Shown: positions 9,845-19,407, numbered from the stretch's first letter. The stretch is DNA of 64,000 bases from Betaproteobacteria bacterium (GCA_016868315.1 VGHE01000011.1:31834-95833); one strand, 5' to 3'. Numbers and translations are program-made. The notes: generated from the letters alone by a model not told the origin.

Positions 9845-10822
9845 TTACGATTGAACACGAGCTCTCAAAAGGTGATCGCCCCGCGCCAAAGCCTCTAACA
9901 AACGATCCCATGAGCCCCTCCGCAGAACGCGCTCCAGAGATTGCGAACGCTCCGCAGAATGTCTACGAACCCTCCACCGATAGTCCCTGCTCATATCTTG
10001 GCTAAAGGAATCCTCCGAAGAGACATCGTCAAGCAGCGGCTGAGCAGCAATTAAGCACAATCCAGCGCGCGAATCATCCATGCAAGACAGAAATGACTCG
10101 AACCAAGCCAGAGCCTGCGAGTGCTGACCGGTGGGTTTAAGTGCATCCCCCGTGAGACAGAGAACAACAAGAGACGTGTCGCATATGCTGAGTTGCTCGA
10201 AAGTATGAGCAATTGCAATCATCTGCCCACGTTTGTAAAGCTCTTGCAAACTCCGCCTCGTGAGTAACGTGAACACCTCGTTGTTGATCAATTGGTTCAA
10301 CTCCACGAGCCTTATCCACCAACGCAGTGCCTGCCGTTGCTGTGTTTCGAGAGGAAGCTCGACAAACTCCTCAACCCAAGCGGTTTCCTGCCGTGGAGGA
10401 AAACCCATCTTTGCGGCCCAATGCATCCAGCCCAGAATCTGAAGCAGAACTTCGGCACGTTCCGCGGCCAGTGTGAAGGTGCGCTTCTTTGGACGAGCAC
10501 TCTGAGCTGGCAAATTGAATTCACCGGAAAATTCCTCCGCCAATTCGAGCAGTGGCAGCAGAGCTGCCGATTGACCCCGCGCGCAAGGACAAAGCATTGC
10601 GCCCTGAGCCCCAAGGCCGGTCTTCGTGGAAGCAAATGTCCACCCCTGGCATGGTTTGTCGACAGATTTCTGACACGGGAAAAATTGAGGAAGAAGCCGC
10701 CCTGGGGCTGCGCTCACGGCACTGTTCAGTACCTCACCCACCGGGAAATAAGCCGTCAAGGCACGTAATGCTGCCGCAGTGGCAACCATCCAGCGCTCGG
10801 TGTTTGTGTTTTGATCTGACAT
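9845..10822 (-). CDS. Unknown helical protein
   Basis: 325 residues from the ATG at 10822 (MSDQNTNTERWMV). The frame stays open for 82 more codons upstream, but that part reads as low-complexity, Cys-rich non-protein-like sequence and lacks a good ribosome site, while an AGG-containing site precedes 10822. The product is rich in Leu, Ala, Trp and Arg (LGWMHWAAKMGFPPRQETAW) and has no signal peptide. The mid part looks all-helical, perhaps TPR-like or a scaffold. The C-terminus is Arg-rich (RDYRWRVRRHSAERSQSLERVLRR). It is divergent from the L,D-transpeptidase operon. No family recognised. Confidence 0.6.
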   Translation of the reverse strand: MSDQNTNTERWMVATAAALRALTAYFPVGEVLNSAVSAAPGRLLPQFFPCQKSVDKPCQGWTFASTKTGLGAQGAMLCPCARGQSAALLPLLELAEEFSGEFNLPAQSARPKKRTFTLAAERAEVLLQILGWMHWAAKMGFPPRQETAWVEEFVELPLETQQRQALRWWIRLVELNQLINNEVFTLLTRRSLQELYKRGQMIAIAHTFEQLSICDTSLVVLCLTGDALKPTGQHSQALAWFESFLSCMDDSRAGLCLIAAQPLLDDVSSEDSFSQDMSRDYRWRVRRHSAERSQSLERVLRRGSWDRLLEALARGDHLLRARVQS

Positions 10823-11043
10823 TACAACCTGCCTACCTCGGCATTGAATTGACGCAGAAGTGCAATCCGTCTTTTGTCTGCCTTGCCAGCCCTTGTTACA
10901 GTCTCCCTGTGGGTCTTCCAAGTGGAGTCGTTTGCTCGCCCGGGTCACGGTAGGGTAATAACACGGCACTGTGGGAGCCAGGCGCACCAAAGTATTTTGT
11001 GCCAAGCGCCGATAGTTGCCGTAGATGGTGGTGGAGCATTGGG

Positions 11044-12504
11044 ATGAATGACCTGAAAAACAACTCAAAAAACCCTCGGGTGCATGAGCGGTGGTCTATT
11101 TGTACCAACAGATTCTGGTACTTAGTGGCTGCAGGCGGGCTTTTTATAATGAGCCCTGCCTACACTCAACCCCAGAATGCTGAAGCCGGGCTTCCCAGGT
11201 CCGCTGAAAAGCCAGTGGAAGAGAGCGGAGTTAAGGCTGGCGTTCGTGCCGAAAAGGGCGACGCAGCCGCTGCCAGCCCGACCGAAACACAAGAGACCTC
11301 CGATATCCCGCAGAAAAATAAACTCGATACAGCGACTGTTAACGAACACTCCCCGACGGCAAACGGCATTTCGGCGAGTGAAAAGACACAAACATCCGCC
11401 ACGCGCTCACCCACGCCCGTCGTGCCGATTGTAGCGGGTCCGGAAAAGCCTATTGGCCACAGCTTGAAAACACCCGAGGCGCAGCGCCGCATTGAAATGA
11501 TGATGGCGAATGCGCAACAAAAGGTGGGTCCACTGGTTGCAGCACCCGCAGCTGCGAAAGGGACAGCACCACTCATCGGCGGGCGCTACGGCTTCTCGGC
11601 AAACGGTGAATTCGTTGGCGTTCCCAAAGCACTGGTGAGCCTTGGAAGCTCATCACCGGCCTACGGAATTGTTGTGGAGAAACTTCATCACCGCATGACC
11701 CTTTTCCGCCTCACAGAAACGGGTTCATACGAAAAAGTGAAAAGCTACCGCGCCATCACCGGCCGCGATCCGGGTGACAAACTGTCTCGCGGAGACCTCA
11801 GAACACCTGAAGGTATTTACTTCGTGACTGGACGCTTGTCGGATGAGGAGCTTCCACCGAAGTACGGACGCATGGCCTATACTCTCGATTATCCAAACAT
11901 CTACGACAAGCGCCAGCGCAAATCGGGCTACGGAATTTGGATTCACGCGACCGATGACGCCAATCGCCTCCAGAAACCTTTCGACACTGAAGGCTGTGTT
12001 GTCATCAGCAACGAGGACATCTCTGACTTGCAGCAGTACATCGCTGCGTTCGAAGTCCCTGTGGTCATCACAAAAGAAATGACCTCGGTCGATGAAACGG
12101 AATTGGTTCCAACTCGTAAGAAAGCGTTGGAAATGGTGGAAGCTTGGCGCAAGGCGTGGGAATCGTCTAGCTTCGAATCCTACATGAGCTACTACTCGAA
12201 GAACTTCAGATCACTCGGCAAGAACAAAGACCAGTGGCAGTCCTTTAAGTCACGTCTCAGCGATGAGCGTGGCACCGACATCCGTGTCAAAATCAGCGAA
12301 CCGAAAATCGTTGCTTTCGAAGACCAACTGCTGGTTGTTTTCCTTCAAGATTACAGTTCGAAACAGCACGCTGATTTTGGAAGAAAGTTCCTTTATCTCC
12401 AATGGGAGGGAGATAGGTACAGAATCATTGCAGAGAAGTGGTATCGGACCCCGCGTTCGGAAACCGCTTTGAGAGCATTGAAAGTTCCTGCGAAGCAATT
12501 GTGA
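11044..12504 (+). CDS. Csd6/Pgp2-like L,D-transpeptidase-fold protein with NTF2-like C-terminal domain
   Basis: 486 residues from the ATG at 11044, preceded by GGAG at 8 bases; a start 45 bases upstream has no such site. An N-terminal hydrophobic segment (about 23-40) acts as signal or anchor. A Pro/Ser/Thr/Glu-rich linker runs to about residue 150, then a YkuD domain with His301 and Cys318 (HATDDAN...FDTEGCVVIS). Residues about 365-475 resemble an NTF2/SnoaL-like domain (EAWRKAWESSSFESYMSYYS). YkuD plus NTF2 is the layout of Helicobacter Csd6 and Campylobacter Pgp2, periplasmic L,D-carboxypeptidases that trim tetrapeptides and set helical shape. The usual S-x-GC-x-R signature is altered (TEGCVV), so carboxypeptidase rather than cross-linking activity is a reasonable inference. 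Confidence 0.85.
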   Translation: MNDLKNNSKNPRVHERWSICTNRFWYLVAAGGLFIMSPAYTQPQNAEAGLPRSAEKPVEESGVKAGVRAEKGDAAAASPTETQETSDIPQKNKLDTATVNEHSPTANGISASEKTQTSATRSPTPVVPIVAGPEKPIGHSLKTPEAQRRIEMMMANAQQKVGPLVAAPAAAKGTAPLIGGRYGFSANGEFVGVPKALVSLGSSSPAYGIVVEKLHHRMTLFRLTETGSYEKVKSYRAITGRDPGDKLSRGDLRTPEGIYFVTGRLSDEELPPKYGRMAYTLDYPNIYDKRQRKSGYGIWIHATDDANRLQKPFDTEGCVVISNEDISDLQQYIAAFEVPVVITKEMTSVDETELVPTRKKALEMVEAWRKAWESSSFESYMSYYSKNFRSLGKNKDQWQSFKSRLSDERGTDIRVKISEPKIVAFEDQLLVVFLQDYSSKQHADFGRKFLYLQWEGDRYRIIAEKWYRTPRSETALRALKVPAKQL

Positions 12505-12541
12505 GACGTAGCGCCGATCAAGGATGGGAGGTGCGCTGAGA

Positions 12542-13513
12542 ATGCCAACCACATCTCCAAAAAACTCACGTGACAAACGCCTCCATGTGGTGTTTTTTAC
12601 GGATGCATCCAAGACAAAATCAACTTCAATTAGCGTGCGTAATTTAGCACTGCTCGTTGTTGCATTCGTCTTTTTCTTCTCGGCTGCGGGAGCATCCCTT
12701 TACCTATTCAACACAAATCGCAACCTGCTGACCCAGAAAAATGAGTACATCCGCGAACTCAAGTCTGCGATTGCCGCTTTTGCTGTGACCAACGAAAGAA
12801 CTCAGGCATCACTGACAAGCGAGACGGATCCGCAAGCAGAGTTGACACGCAAAGTGGCCAAAGAAATCGAGGTTCCATCGGATCAAGAAGGCAAACCTTC
12901 GGTCGCAGGCGGAGCCAACACCCTGGCGAGTCTGCAGTCGAGCCTTTCGAGCCTGAGCACGGTGAGTGCGAGCCTGGGTCGCAACGATAAACCCGCCCAA
13001 CCGCAAGTGAATTTCGCAGACAAGAAGGCGAATTCGGAGAGCGGCACGAACAGCGGCTCGGCAAACTCGGAAAAAGCACTTCAAGCAAAAAGCCCTGGGG
13101 TGGTTCCTGTTCCAGAACAGACACCCAAAAATCCGTTGACAGGTGTGCAGGTCGAGCAGCGCCACACGACCGAGTTCAATGGACAGACAACTCTTCACTT
13201 TCAGCTCGTGAACACCTCTCGCAACCGCAGCCAGTCTTGGACGGGTCGAGTTTGTGGGGTGGTGGAACTCAATGGGGCTGCGCCCCAGCAAAAGCCATCG
13301 GCGGCTGGCCTGATTGCTGTTCCAAGTGGTCAACCCGTTCAAAACGCAGAAAACCCTGCTAACTCGTGTGCCGACGGTGAGTTGGTTCGGTTTTCTCGCC
13401 TCAGACCAACCGAACTCGTGGTACCCGCACGTCAAGAAGCCATAAAACGTGTCACCATCTTTTTCGTGGAGTCCGGAAGCAATCGAATCCTTTCCCAACA
13501 GATTGAATTGTAA
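12542..13513 (+). CDS. Single-pass membrane protein, probable partner of the YkuD protein
   Basis: 323 residues. The ATG at 12542 is chosen because GGGAGG lies 10 bases upstream; the ATG at 12524 would overlap that site. A short basic cytoplasmic N-terminus (about 30 residues) is followed by one membrane helix (about 32-56, LALLVVAFVFFFSAAG). A predicted coiled coil comes next (NRNLLTQKNEYIRELKSAIA), then a Ser/Asn/Gly/Lys-rich linker and a C-terminal beta domain of about 130 residues (TTEFNGQTTLHFQLVNTS). It is 37 bases downstream of the Csd6-like gene and should be co-expressed. No named family recognised; a periplasmic scaffold is inferred. Confidence 0.75.
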   Translation: MPTTSPKNSRDKRLHVVFFTDASKTKSTSISVRNLALLVVAFVFFFSAAGASLYLFNTNRNLLTQKNEYIRELKSAIAAFAVTNERTQASLTSETDPQAELTRKVAKEIEVPSDQEGKPSVAGGANTLASLQSSLSSLSTVSASLGRNDKPAQPQVNFADKKANSESGTNSGSANSEKALQAKSPGVVPVPEQTPKNPLTGVQVEQRHTTEFNGQTTLHFQLVNTSRNRSQSWTGRVCGVVELNGAAPQQKPSAAGLIAVPSGQPVQNAENPANSCADGELVRFSRLRPTELVVPARQEAIKRVTIFFVESGSNRILSQQIEL

Positions 13514-13608
13514 GAAAAAATCCAAATCCCCGAAGAATTTCCCCAAGACACTCATATTAAAATCACTTCCTACCGATTCTTTTCCTAGACGAGGCGGGAG
13601 GTCTGCTC

Positions 13609-14439
13609 ATGAAACAGAGAAACCTGATCTTGGCTTACGTGGCGGGAACGTCGGCGGTTTCCACCCTGATGGGCGGATTTGTCGCCTGCGGCGCTCAGTC
13701 CTACCGCATCTCGGTTCACGGCGAGGCCGGCGAGAAGGTGGATCGTCCAAACACGGGCGCCAGTGGAGCGAACGTCCCCTCTGGAAGACTCCCTGGGGTG
13801 CACAGTGCGAGTGGATGGAAGCGCAGCCTACCCGTGCGTTTCCTCACGAGCGAAGACATCGACCCAACCGTCGTTAAGCAACTTCAGACAGCTATGAAGA
13901 GTTGGGAACTGGCTGTGGGCAAACCGTTGTTTCAATACGATGGTGGAGAGAAACGCTCCGGTGGCGACTTCCGGCAACTCTATGAGCCCCTCAACGATGG
14001 CGTCAACGGCAATTACTTTGACAAAAGCTGGTTCAAATCTACAGGCAAATCAAACAGTGTCTTAGCAACGACAATTTGGGAAAACAGTCCAAGAGATGCG
14101 AGCTCGATTGTCAAGGCCGACATTCGCTACAATTCAGAATTCTACATCTTTGGAAACTCGCTCGAGGAATTTAGCGAAGGCAAAAGAACTATCGTTGACA
14201 TGGAAAGTCTTGCGCTCCACGAACTTGGTCATCTTCTTGGTCTAACGCACGTCAATGAAACCGAAGACCGTTTCAGCGTGATGAATCCTTCACTCTTCAT
14301 AGGTGAAGGCATGATCACACGCAGGTTAAGCAAAGGCGACATCACACGAATTCGATCCGTTTATGGTATTGGTGATCCAACCCTCGTGCAGACACTCGAA
14401 ACGGCAGATGAAGCCGACAGCGGCGACAATAAACTTTAA
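13609..14439 (+). CDS. Secreted matrixin-family zinc metalloprotease
   Basis: 276 residues with a strong GGGAGG ribosome site. The N-terminus is a signal peptide ending in GGFVAC, close to a lipobox, so it may be a lipoprotein anchored through Cys25-27. The catalytic domain contains HELGHLLGLTH starting at His204 (zinc ligands His204, His208, His214; general base Glu205) and a metzincin Met-turn (SVMNPS). These mark peptidase family M10A/M12-like metzincins, secreted endopeptidases. No pro-domain cysteine switch is evident. The substrate is unknown; it may act on envelope or prey/host proteins. It follows the two envelope genes by 95 bases. Confidence 0.87.
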   Translation: MKQRNLILAYVAGTSAVSTLMGGFVACGAQSYRISVHGEAGEKVDRPNTGASGANVPSGRLPGVHSASGWKRSLPVRFLTSEDIDPTVVKQLQTAMKSWELAVGKPLFQYDGGEKRSGGDFRQLYEPLNDGVNGNYFDKSWFKSTGKSNSVLATTIWENSPRDASSIVKADIRYNSEFYIFGNSLEEFSEGKRTIVDMESLALHELGHLLGLTHVNETEDRFSVMNPSLFIGEGMITRRLSKGDITRIRSVYGIGDPTLVQTLETADEADSGDNKL

Positions 14440-14449
14440 TAGCAGTGCC

Positions 14450-15379
14450 TCACATGTTCCTTCCGATTATCCAGGCATGATGTATCAACTCATTCCTGAA
14501 ATCAGGGGGAATAGTTTTACGAGAAAAATCTGTGATTGAGTATTTTTCGCGCAGGCTCTCAGCAAGCTTGAAGGTACGCAAGTTGTTTGAGAAGAAAAGC
14601 ACGCCACTCGTTGAGAGCATCTCGATGCAGCGCTCCACCATCCATACATGGTCTTGCTGAACATCAAACACATCCTGCATCTTTTTCGAGTTCGAGAAAG
14701 ATGGCGGATCAAGAAAAATCAAATCAAACTTTTCGTCACTCCCAGGCCTCTTCAACCACTCACATACATCGGCACGAATGAATCGATGCTCCGACCGCAA
14801 AAGGTTGTTTAGGCGAAAGTTATCCTCTGCCCAATCGAGATAGGTCGCACTCATGTCAATCGACGTTACGCTTTTCGCACCCCCACCGGCTGCATGGACA
14901 CTCACTGCTCCGGTATAACAGAAGAGGTTTAAAACTCTCTTGCCTTGTGCATTTTCATGAACCCACCGACGCGAGATCCGATGGTCTAAAAACAAGCCGG
15001 TATCGAGATAATCAGAGAGATTCACAATGAACTTGAACTGCCCTTCACTCACATGGTGAAGAACAGTCTCCTGAGCCACCTTCTCATATTGAGCTAGACC
15101 CTTTTTCCGCTGTCGTTCTTTTACAAAGACATCGGTATCTTCAACCTCAAAAAAGGCCTTCACTGCCGTGATGACCTCAGCAAAGTGGAGTTCATCTCTC
15201 TCAGCGAAGCGCTCGCTAAAGTAGCGGCAGACGACAATTTTACCGTTATAATAATCAACAGTGACCGCGTACTCAGGTATATCCCGGTCGTAAACACGAA
15301 AAGCAGTGCACGGGAATTTCTGCGCCCAGAGACGCAGATGCTTGAAGTTCTTGGTCAGACGATTTGCAAATGCTGTCAT
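14450..15379 (-). CDS. Class I SAM-dependent methyltransferase, RlmK-like (23S rRNA m7G)
   Basis: 309 residues. It matches the C-terminal half of bifunctional RlmKL. It begins with the PUA/EEHEE-like segment FRVYDRDIPEYAVTVDYY, followed by ERQRKKGLAQYEK. The SAM-binding domain has NLFCYTGAVSVHAAGGGA and SIDMS, and the catalytic-region motif DPPSFSNSKKM is typical of RlmK. RlmK methylates G2069 of 23S rRNA at N7 in E. coli. Here the RlmL half (THUMP plus m2G2445 methyltransferase) is absent, so it is a stand-alone enzyme. The 3' end faces the matrixin gene. Confidence 0.85.
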   Translation of the reverse strand: MTAFANRLTKNFKHLRLWAQKFPCTAFRVYDRDIPEYAVTVDYYNGKIVVCRYFSERFAERDELHFAEVITAVKAFFEVEDTDVFVKERQRKKGLAQYEKVAQETVLHHVSEGQFKFIVNLSDYLDTGLFLDHRISRRWVHENAQGKRVLNLFCYTGAVSVHAAGGGAKSVTSIDMSATYLDWAEDNFRLNNLLRSEHRFIRADVCEWLKRPGSDEKFDLIFLDPPSFSNSKKMQDVFDVQQDHVWMVERCIEMLSTSGVLFFSNNLRTFKLAESLREKYSITDFSRKTIPPDFRNELIHHAWIIGRNM

Positions 15380-15406
15380 AGAAGAAAAACGATCTTCCGG
15401 AATGAA

Positions 15407-15805
15407 TTAGAAACGATTTCCAGTCGAGTACTCCTCGAACAACGACCAGCAGCGGTTGTCTCGACTGTAAAACGCGAGCATCACCCGCTCCCGTTCCCAG
15501 ACCTTATAGACTGCCGAAGAAAATGTGTAGTAGCGCAAATACAGACCCGAGCTCTTGCCCGAGACCATGCTATCGGGTGTCGGCATAAAATCGTCAAGAT
15601 AATAACACTCACCTGGCTCCATGCGCATGAACGGCAGCGTCACCGGATGACTCAACTCCTTGCGACGCTCAGGCATGCTTGCACAGCCGCCCAGAAGCAC
15701 AAGCAGCAGAGCGACGAGAACATTCCTCGCCACTGTACATGGGCTCGAAACCTGCTGACCCAAATGGGCGACAAATCGAGTTGAGTTGTTTACGATGGCT
15801 GCCAT
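15407..15805 (-). CDS. Small lipoprotein of unknown function
   Basis: 132 residues from the ATG at 15805. A GTG at 15820 has the better ribosome site (GGGAG at 6 bases) and could be the true start, adding five residues. A hydrophobic stretch ends in the lipobox LLGGC, so the mature protein is lipidated. The mature part of about 90 residues is rich in Tyr, Arg and Glu (ECYYLDDFMPTPDSMV; VYKVWERERVMLAFYS). It is divergent from another lipoprotein gene at 15915 and 27 bases upstream of the methyltransferase gene. Function not recognised. Confidence 0.65.
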   Translation of the reverse strand: MAAIVNNSTRFVAHLGQQVSSPCTVARNVLVALLLVLLGGCASMPERRKELSHPVTLPFMRMEPGECYYLDDFMPTPDSMVSGKSSGLYLRYYTFSSAVYKVWERERVMLAFYSRDNRCWSLFEEYSTGNRF

Positions 15806-15914
15806 AATATCCAGTGTCACGGCATACTCCCTTCGGCGCTCTCCTGCGCTCTTCGGAGGATCCGCGTGGTGCATGAGGCTTATCGGGGAATCTTTTTCAA
15901 AGCAGGACAGCGCA

Positions 15915-17363
15915 ATGACGGCAGATAGGAAATTTGTACCGCAAATTGGGCGATTCTCCGCGAAGGCATTACGTGCTTTCAGCGTCTTTCTGGTGTCTGG
16001 ATTGCTCCTGCCGGGATGCAAATCGACGTCTCAGCCCGCCCTGGTTCAGCGCACTGCCGAGCAGAAGAATGAACTCAAGGCGATTCTCGGAGTCAAACGA
16101 CTGGTCGACTGCAAGCTGGTCAACCAAGAGTGGTTTATTCCCGGGGATGTCCAACAGGCAGAGATTGTGCGCAGCAAATCGTCACTTGCGCTTGTTTATC
16201 AAGCCCTCCTGAGAACAGGCCCACGCACCGTTTACCAAAGCCTCACCCCGGGACTTGCCTTCGACGGGGATGGCGTCAGTGTGGGTCAAAAGAATGCACC
16301 CAACGTCAGTGACTTCAAAACAGTCGATGACTCAGCAGGGAACATGTGGACGATCAGCAGATTCAAAGCTGCAGACACCGAGATTTACAAAGGACTCGTA
16401 GAGGTCATTGTCAAGAACAAAAGCTGGCGCACTGTGCTGCCTACCGATGGCAATACCTCAGTTCAGCAAATCTGGATTACCTTGCCAGCAGGTAATGGTG
16501 CTGCAAACATTGTCGTGCGCACCACTCCGGTCGAGGAATCGGAGAACAGCAGCGGAGGCGACGAGAGCACCTTCCTTTGGTTCCAGGTCGGGAGCGCCGA
16601 CAACTCTGCTCGACTCATGGGAAGCGTGAAGCTAACAAATACAATCGTTCAGCCCAGTGGGTTTGTCGCGTTGGAGAAGACAGCCGAGCCTATTGCGGTT
16701 GCCATCACACAATCCCGCGGCGACGACGACTCCATCGACAGCCCAACACTGAGCTCCGGTGTGCGTGTTTCTCTGCACCGCATGTTTTCACAGCAACGTC
16801 AGGAAAGAACAATCTTCGAGGGCAAGGGACTAATCTCCAACCTGCATGTTTCAGCGCCGAATGCCTCAGGCATTCACTTGGCTTGGCTTTTTTCGCCACA
16901 GCAGCGCTCTGGTCGGTATTTGCAAACAACCACCCTGAATGTCCGGGTCATTCCGGAGCGCTTCTTTTCCAAAGCGCATGACCTCGAACGCGAACAGCTC
17001 CTCGTAACTGAGTTGAGCTACGAAGGAAACGAGCCAGAAATTCTTTTTACCTTCAATCAGAATCAGACCATCCCTGTGCTGAGCTGGTGGGCGAAGCTTG
17101 AAAATGAAGTCGCTTTGCTCATCCAGCCACTTTTTTCACAATTCAGAACGGGTTCAACAGGCTCCTTGAAATCCTCAGATGGGACACATCTTGGATTATC
17201 TTTCGCGCCGACCCTTGGAATTCTTCCTCCAAAGAACTTTAACCGTGTGATGGCAGTCAAATCAGCACCCACAGCGTCGGAAAAGAATATCGCGGTGTTT
17301 TCTAATCGAAGTGAATCAGCTGAACTTCAGACTGAGTCGATGCTTTATCCATGCACTTTCTGA
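15915..17363 (+). CDS. Lipoprotein of unknown function
   Basis: 482 residues from the ATG at 15915, with AGGA about 7 bases upstream; the upstream in-frame extension would overlap the divergent lipoprotein gene. The signal sequence ends in the lipobox LLLPGC. The mature part is beta-rich with repeated Ser/Thr/Asn-rich strands and no catalytic motif that I can see, so it is probably an envelope structural or binding lipoprotein. It lies 28 bases upstream of the M3 peptidase start. Confidence 0.75.
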   Translation: MTADRKFVPQIGRFSAKALRAFSVFLVSGLLLPGCKSTSQPALVQRTAEQKNELKAILGVKRLVDCKLVNQEWFIPGDVQQAEIVRSKSSLALVYQALLRTGPRTVYQSLTPGLAFDGDGVSVGQKNAPNVSDFKTVDDSAGNMWTISRFKAADTEIYKGLVEVIVKNKSWRTVLPTDGNTSVQQIWITLPAGNGAANIVVRTTPVEESENSSGGDESTFLWFQVGSADNSARLMGSVKLTNTIVQPSGFVALEKTAEPIAVAITQSRGDDDSIDSPTLSSGVRVSLHRMFSQQRQERTIFEGKGLISNLHVSAPNASGIHLAWLFSPQQRSGRYLQTTTLNVRVIPERFFSKAHDLEREQLLVTELSYEGNEPEILFTFNQNQTIPVLSWWAKLENEVALLIQPLFSQFRTGSTGSLKSSDGTHLGLSFAPTLGILPPKNFNRVMAVKSAPTASEKNIAVFSNRSESAELQTESMLYPCTF

Positions 17364-17391
17364 GGGCGCATTGTTTCAGGTTCAAAAAATA

Positions 17392-19092
17392 ATGCCTTAC
17401 AGACGCTACCTCAGAGCAGATTTCGATCCTGAGAACGCAACGCATGTGAGCGAGGCTCTTTTGCAGTTGCGCTCGGCTCCTCCCTTTGACTTTGAGAGTG
17501 CCAAAGCCTGGTATGGAACATTCTGCGAAATTTCTGATGCAACGAATGAAATTCAAACCCGACTCGACCTCGAAATGTCTCTCAACACGGACAGCAAAGA
17601 TCTCCCCGAGCGCATCAAACAATTTGAGAGCCACGTGCTTGTGCAACTCATGAATGCGCGAGCACAGCTTATGGACATCTATCTCCAATCACCCTGGCGT
17701 GCCTCAATGCATGCTGATGACCGAGACAAAATCGCAAAAGAACTTTTGCAAAGACGCAAGTACACATCACCAAAATTGGCACAGCTTCAGATCGAAGAGA
17801 ACGCCCTTATCCGTGACTTTAAATCTTTCTCTGCCCATGCAACCTGTTCTTTCTTTGGCCGAAATACTTCACTGGGCGTTGTCATAGGTAAGCTCAATGA
17901 TCCTCGGCCTGAGATTCGCAAAGAAGCCTTTCTTGCCCATTGGAGTAAGATTCGCTCATCACGCGAATGGCTCGAAAATCTATTCACAAATCTACTCAAG
18001 AACAGAATCAAGCAGGCCGCGGTGGCCGGAGCCGACTCCTACACCACGCTCTGCTTTTCTGACTTAGGTCGATTCGACTATTCTCCACAGGATTGCAAAA
18101 CCCTCAGAGACAGCGTTCTCGAAGCTATTGTGCCGCTTGTTTCAGAACTCCACGCCAGGCAACTTAAGAGTCTCAACTGCAGCGTCCTTCGCCCCTGGGA
18201 CACCAACGTCTGGCCTAAATTCCTTCCGTCAGAAAATCCTTGCCAGGGTGACCTCGATGCTCTGCTCGATGCGGGTGGTCGTATCTTTACAAAAATCCAT
18301 CCGGGATTCGGTCGTTTGTTTGATACTCTGCGTGCAAACAAATTCATTGATATTCACCCACGCAGCATGAAGGCGCCCGGAGCTTTCTGCGTTGTCCTAC
18401 CGGAATCACGGACTCCTTTTGTGTTCGGCAATTTCGCCGGAAACTTCCGCGACGCATTCACCCTTCTGCACGAATTTGGACATGCTCTGCATGGCTCTGC
18501 CGCTCTGCAAATTGAAAATCCGCTTGTGCGCCATCCTGGGTTGGAGTTCTGTGAGGTCGCATCGATGGGACTCGAATTCCTCGCTCAACCTTTTCTCAAC
18601 GAATTCTGGCCACGCACAGGTGACGCAAAGAAAGCCTGGGCGCTCCACTGTTTCAACGCTTTACAGTTCTGGCCCTTCATGGCTCTTTTGGATGAATGGC
18701 AACACACCGTTTACGACGAGCGGCTTCTCGATGCGAACGACCGTGCCGCTTTGTGGCGGCAACTCTCGAGGAAATACAGACCCAATATCGATTGGTCGGA
18801 GATAGAAGATTTCGAGGAATTGGGCTGGCTGAGTCGACCCCATCCCATCACTTCGCCCTTCTATTACATTGACTACGGCATCGCGCAGATGGGAGGCGTA
18901 CAGCTGTGGCTCAACAGCAAGGCAAATTACTTACGTGCAGTGGAAGGGCACATCAGAGGTTTGAGCCTTGGCTCTCAGCGAACCCTGCCGGAGCTTTTTG
19001 CCGCGAGTTCGCTGAACTTTGATTTTTCAAAGGCCTGGCTGGAAAAGCTTGGACGTGTCTTGTTCGATGAAATCTCCGCTGCCGAGGCATAA
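17392..19092 (+). CDS. M3 family oligoendopeptidase (PepF-like)
   Basis: 566 residues from the ATG at 17392 (MPYRRYLRADFDP), the usual length for M3B enzymes; an ATG at 17311 would overlap the previous gene by 53 bases. The thermolysin-type zinc motif HEFGHALHG starts at His360 (ligands His360 and His364, base Glu361), with the third ligand expected in the LEFCEVASMGLEF segment. No signal peptide, so a cytoplasmic metallopeptidase cleaving short peptides is expected. The all-helical N-terminal lobe typical of the family is present (PYRRYL, LQLRSAPPF). A strong hairpin terminator follows directly. Confidence 0.92.
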   Translation: MPYRRYLRADFDPENATHVSEALLQLRSAPPFDFESAKAWYGTFCEISDATNEIQTRLDLEMSLNTDSKDLPERIKQFESHVLVQLMNARAQLMDIYLQSPWRASMHADDRDKIAKELLQRRKYTSPKLAQLQIEENALIRDFKSFSAHATCSFFGRNTSLGVVIGKLNDPRPEIRKEAFLAHWSKIRSSREWLENLFTNLLKNRIKQAAVAGADSYTTLCFSDLGRFDYSPQDCKTLRDSVLEAIVPLVSELHARQLKSLNCSVLRPWDTNVWPKFLPSENPCQGDLDALLDAGGRIFTKIHPGFGRLFDTLRANKFIDIHPRSMKAPGAFCVVLPESRTPFVFGNFAGNFRDAFTLLHEFGHALHGSAALQIENPLVRHPGLEFCEVASMGLEFLAQPFLNEFWPRTGDAKKAWALHCFNALQFWPFMALLDEWQHTVYDERLLDANDRAALWRQLSRKYRPNIDWSEIEDFEELGWLSRPHPITSPFYYIDYGIAQMGGVQLWLNSKANYLRAVEGHIRGLSLGSQRTLPELFAASSLNFDFSKAWLEKLGRVLFDEISAAEA

Positions 19093-19120
19093 AAAAAGGG
19101 AGCCGTAAGGCTCCCTTTTT
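19091..19120. terminator. Bidirectional rho-independent terminator (M3 peptidase / rpsO)
   Basis: A perfect 7-base-pair stem (GGGAGCC, loop GTAA, GGCTCCC) is flanked by a run of A on the left and T on the right. It can end transcription of both the peptidase gene and the convergent rpsO. Confidence 0.93.
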
Positions 19121-19137
19121 GGTCACATCCAGCAGAA

Positions 19138-19407
19138 TTACTTGCGGATGTTGAGCGCTGTAATGAGCTTTGTGTAACGGCCTTCATCAGAGCCACGGAG
19201 GTAGTCCAACAGGCAGCGGCGTTGGCTAACGAGCTTCAAAAGACCACGACGACCAGCGAAGTCCTTCTTGTGGACTTTGAAGTGCTCGGTGAGTGTGTTG
19301 ATGCGCTCAGTCAGGAGTGCAACTTGCACTTCTGTTGAACCGGTGTCGGTGCCGTGAAGACGAAATTTAGAAATGATGGCTTCGCGTTGCTGAGCGGTCT
19401 GTTGCAT
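19138..19407 (-). CDS. rpsO: 30S ribosomal protein S15
   Basis: 89 residues, exactly the usual size. The ATG at 19407 follows an AGGAGA site; an in-frame extension to 19647 is not protein-like for S15. S15 binds 16S rRNA early in assembly of the small-subunit platform. Family signatures visible are [35 protein letters not shown] and RCLLDYLR. It stands alone, with no truB or pnp beside it, unlike many proteobacteria. Confidence 0.98.
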   Translation of the reverse strand: MQQTAQQREAIISKFRLHGTDTGSTEVQVALLTERINTLTEHFKVHKKDFAGRRGLLKLVSQRRCLLDYLRGSDEGRYTKLITALNIRK

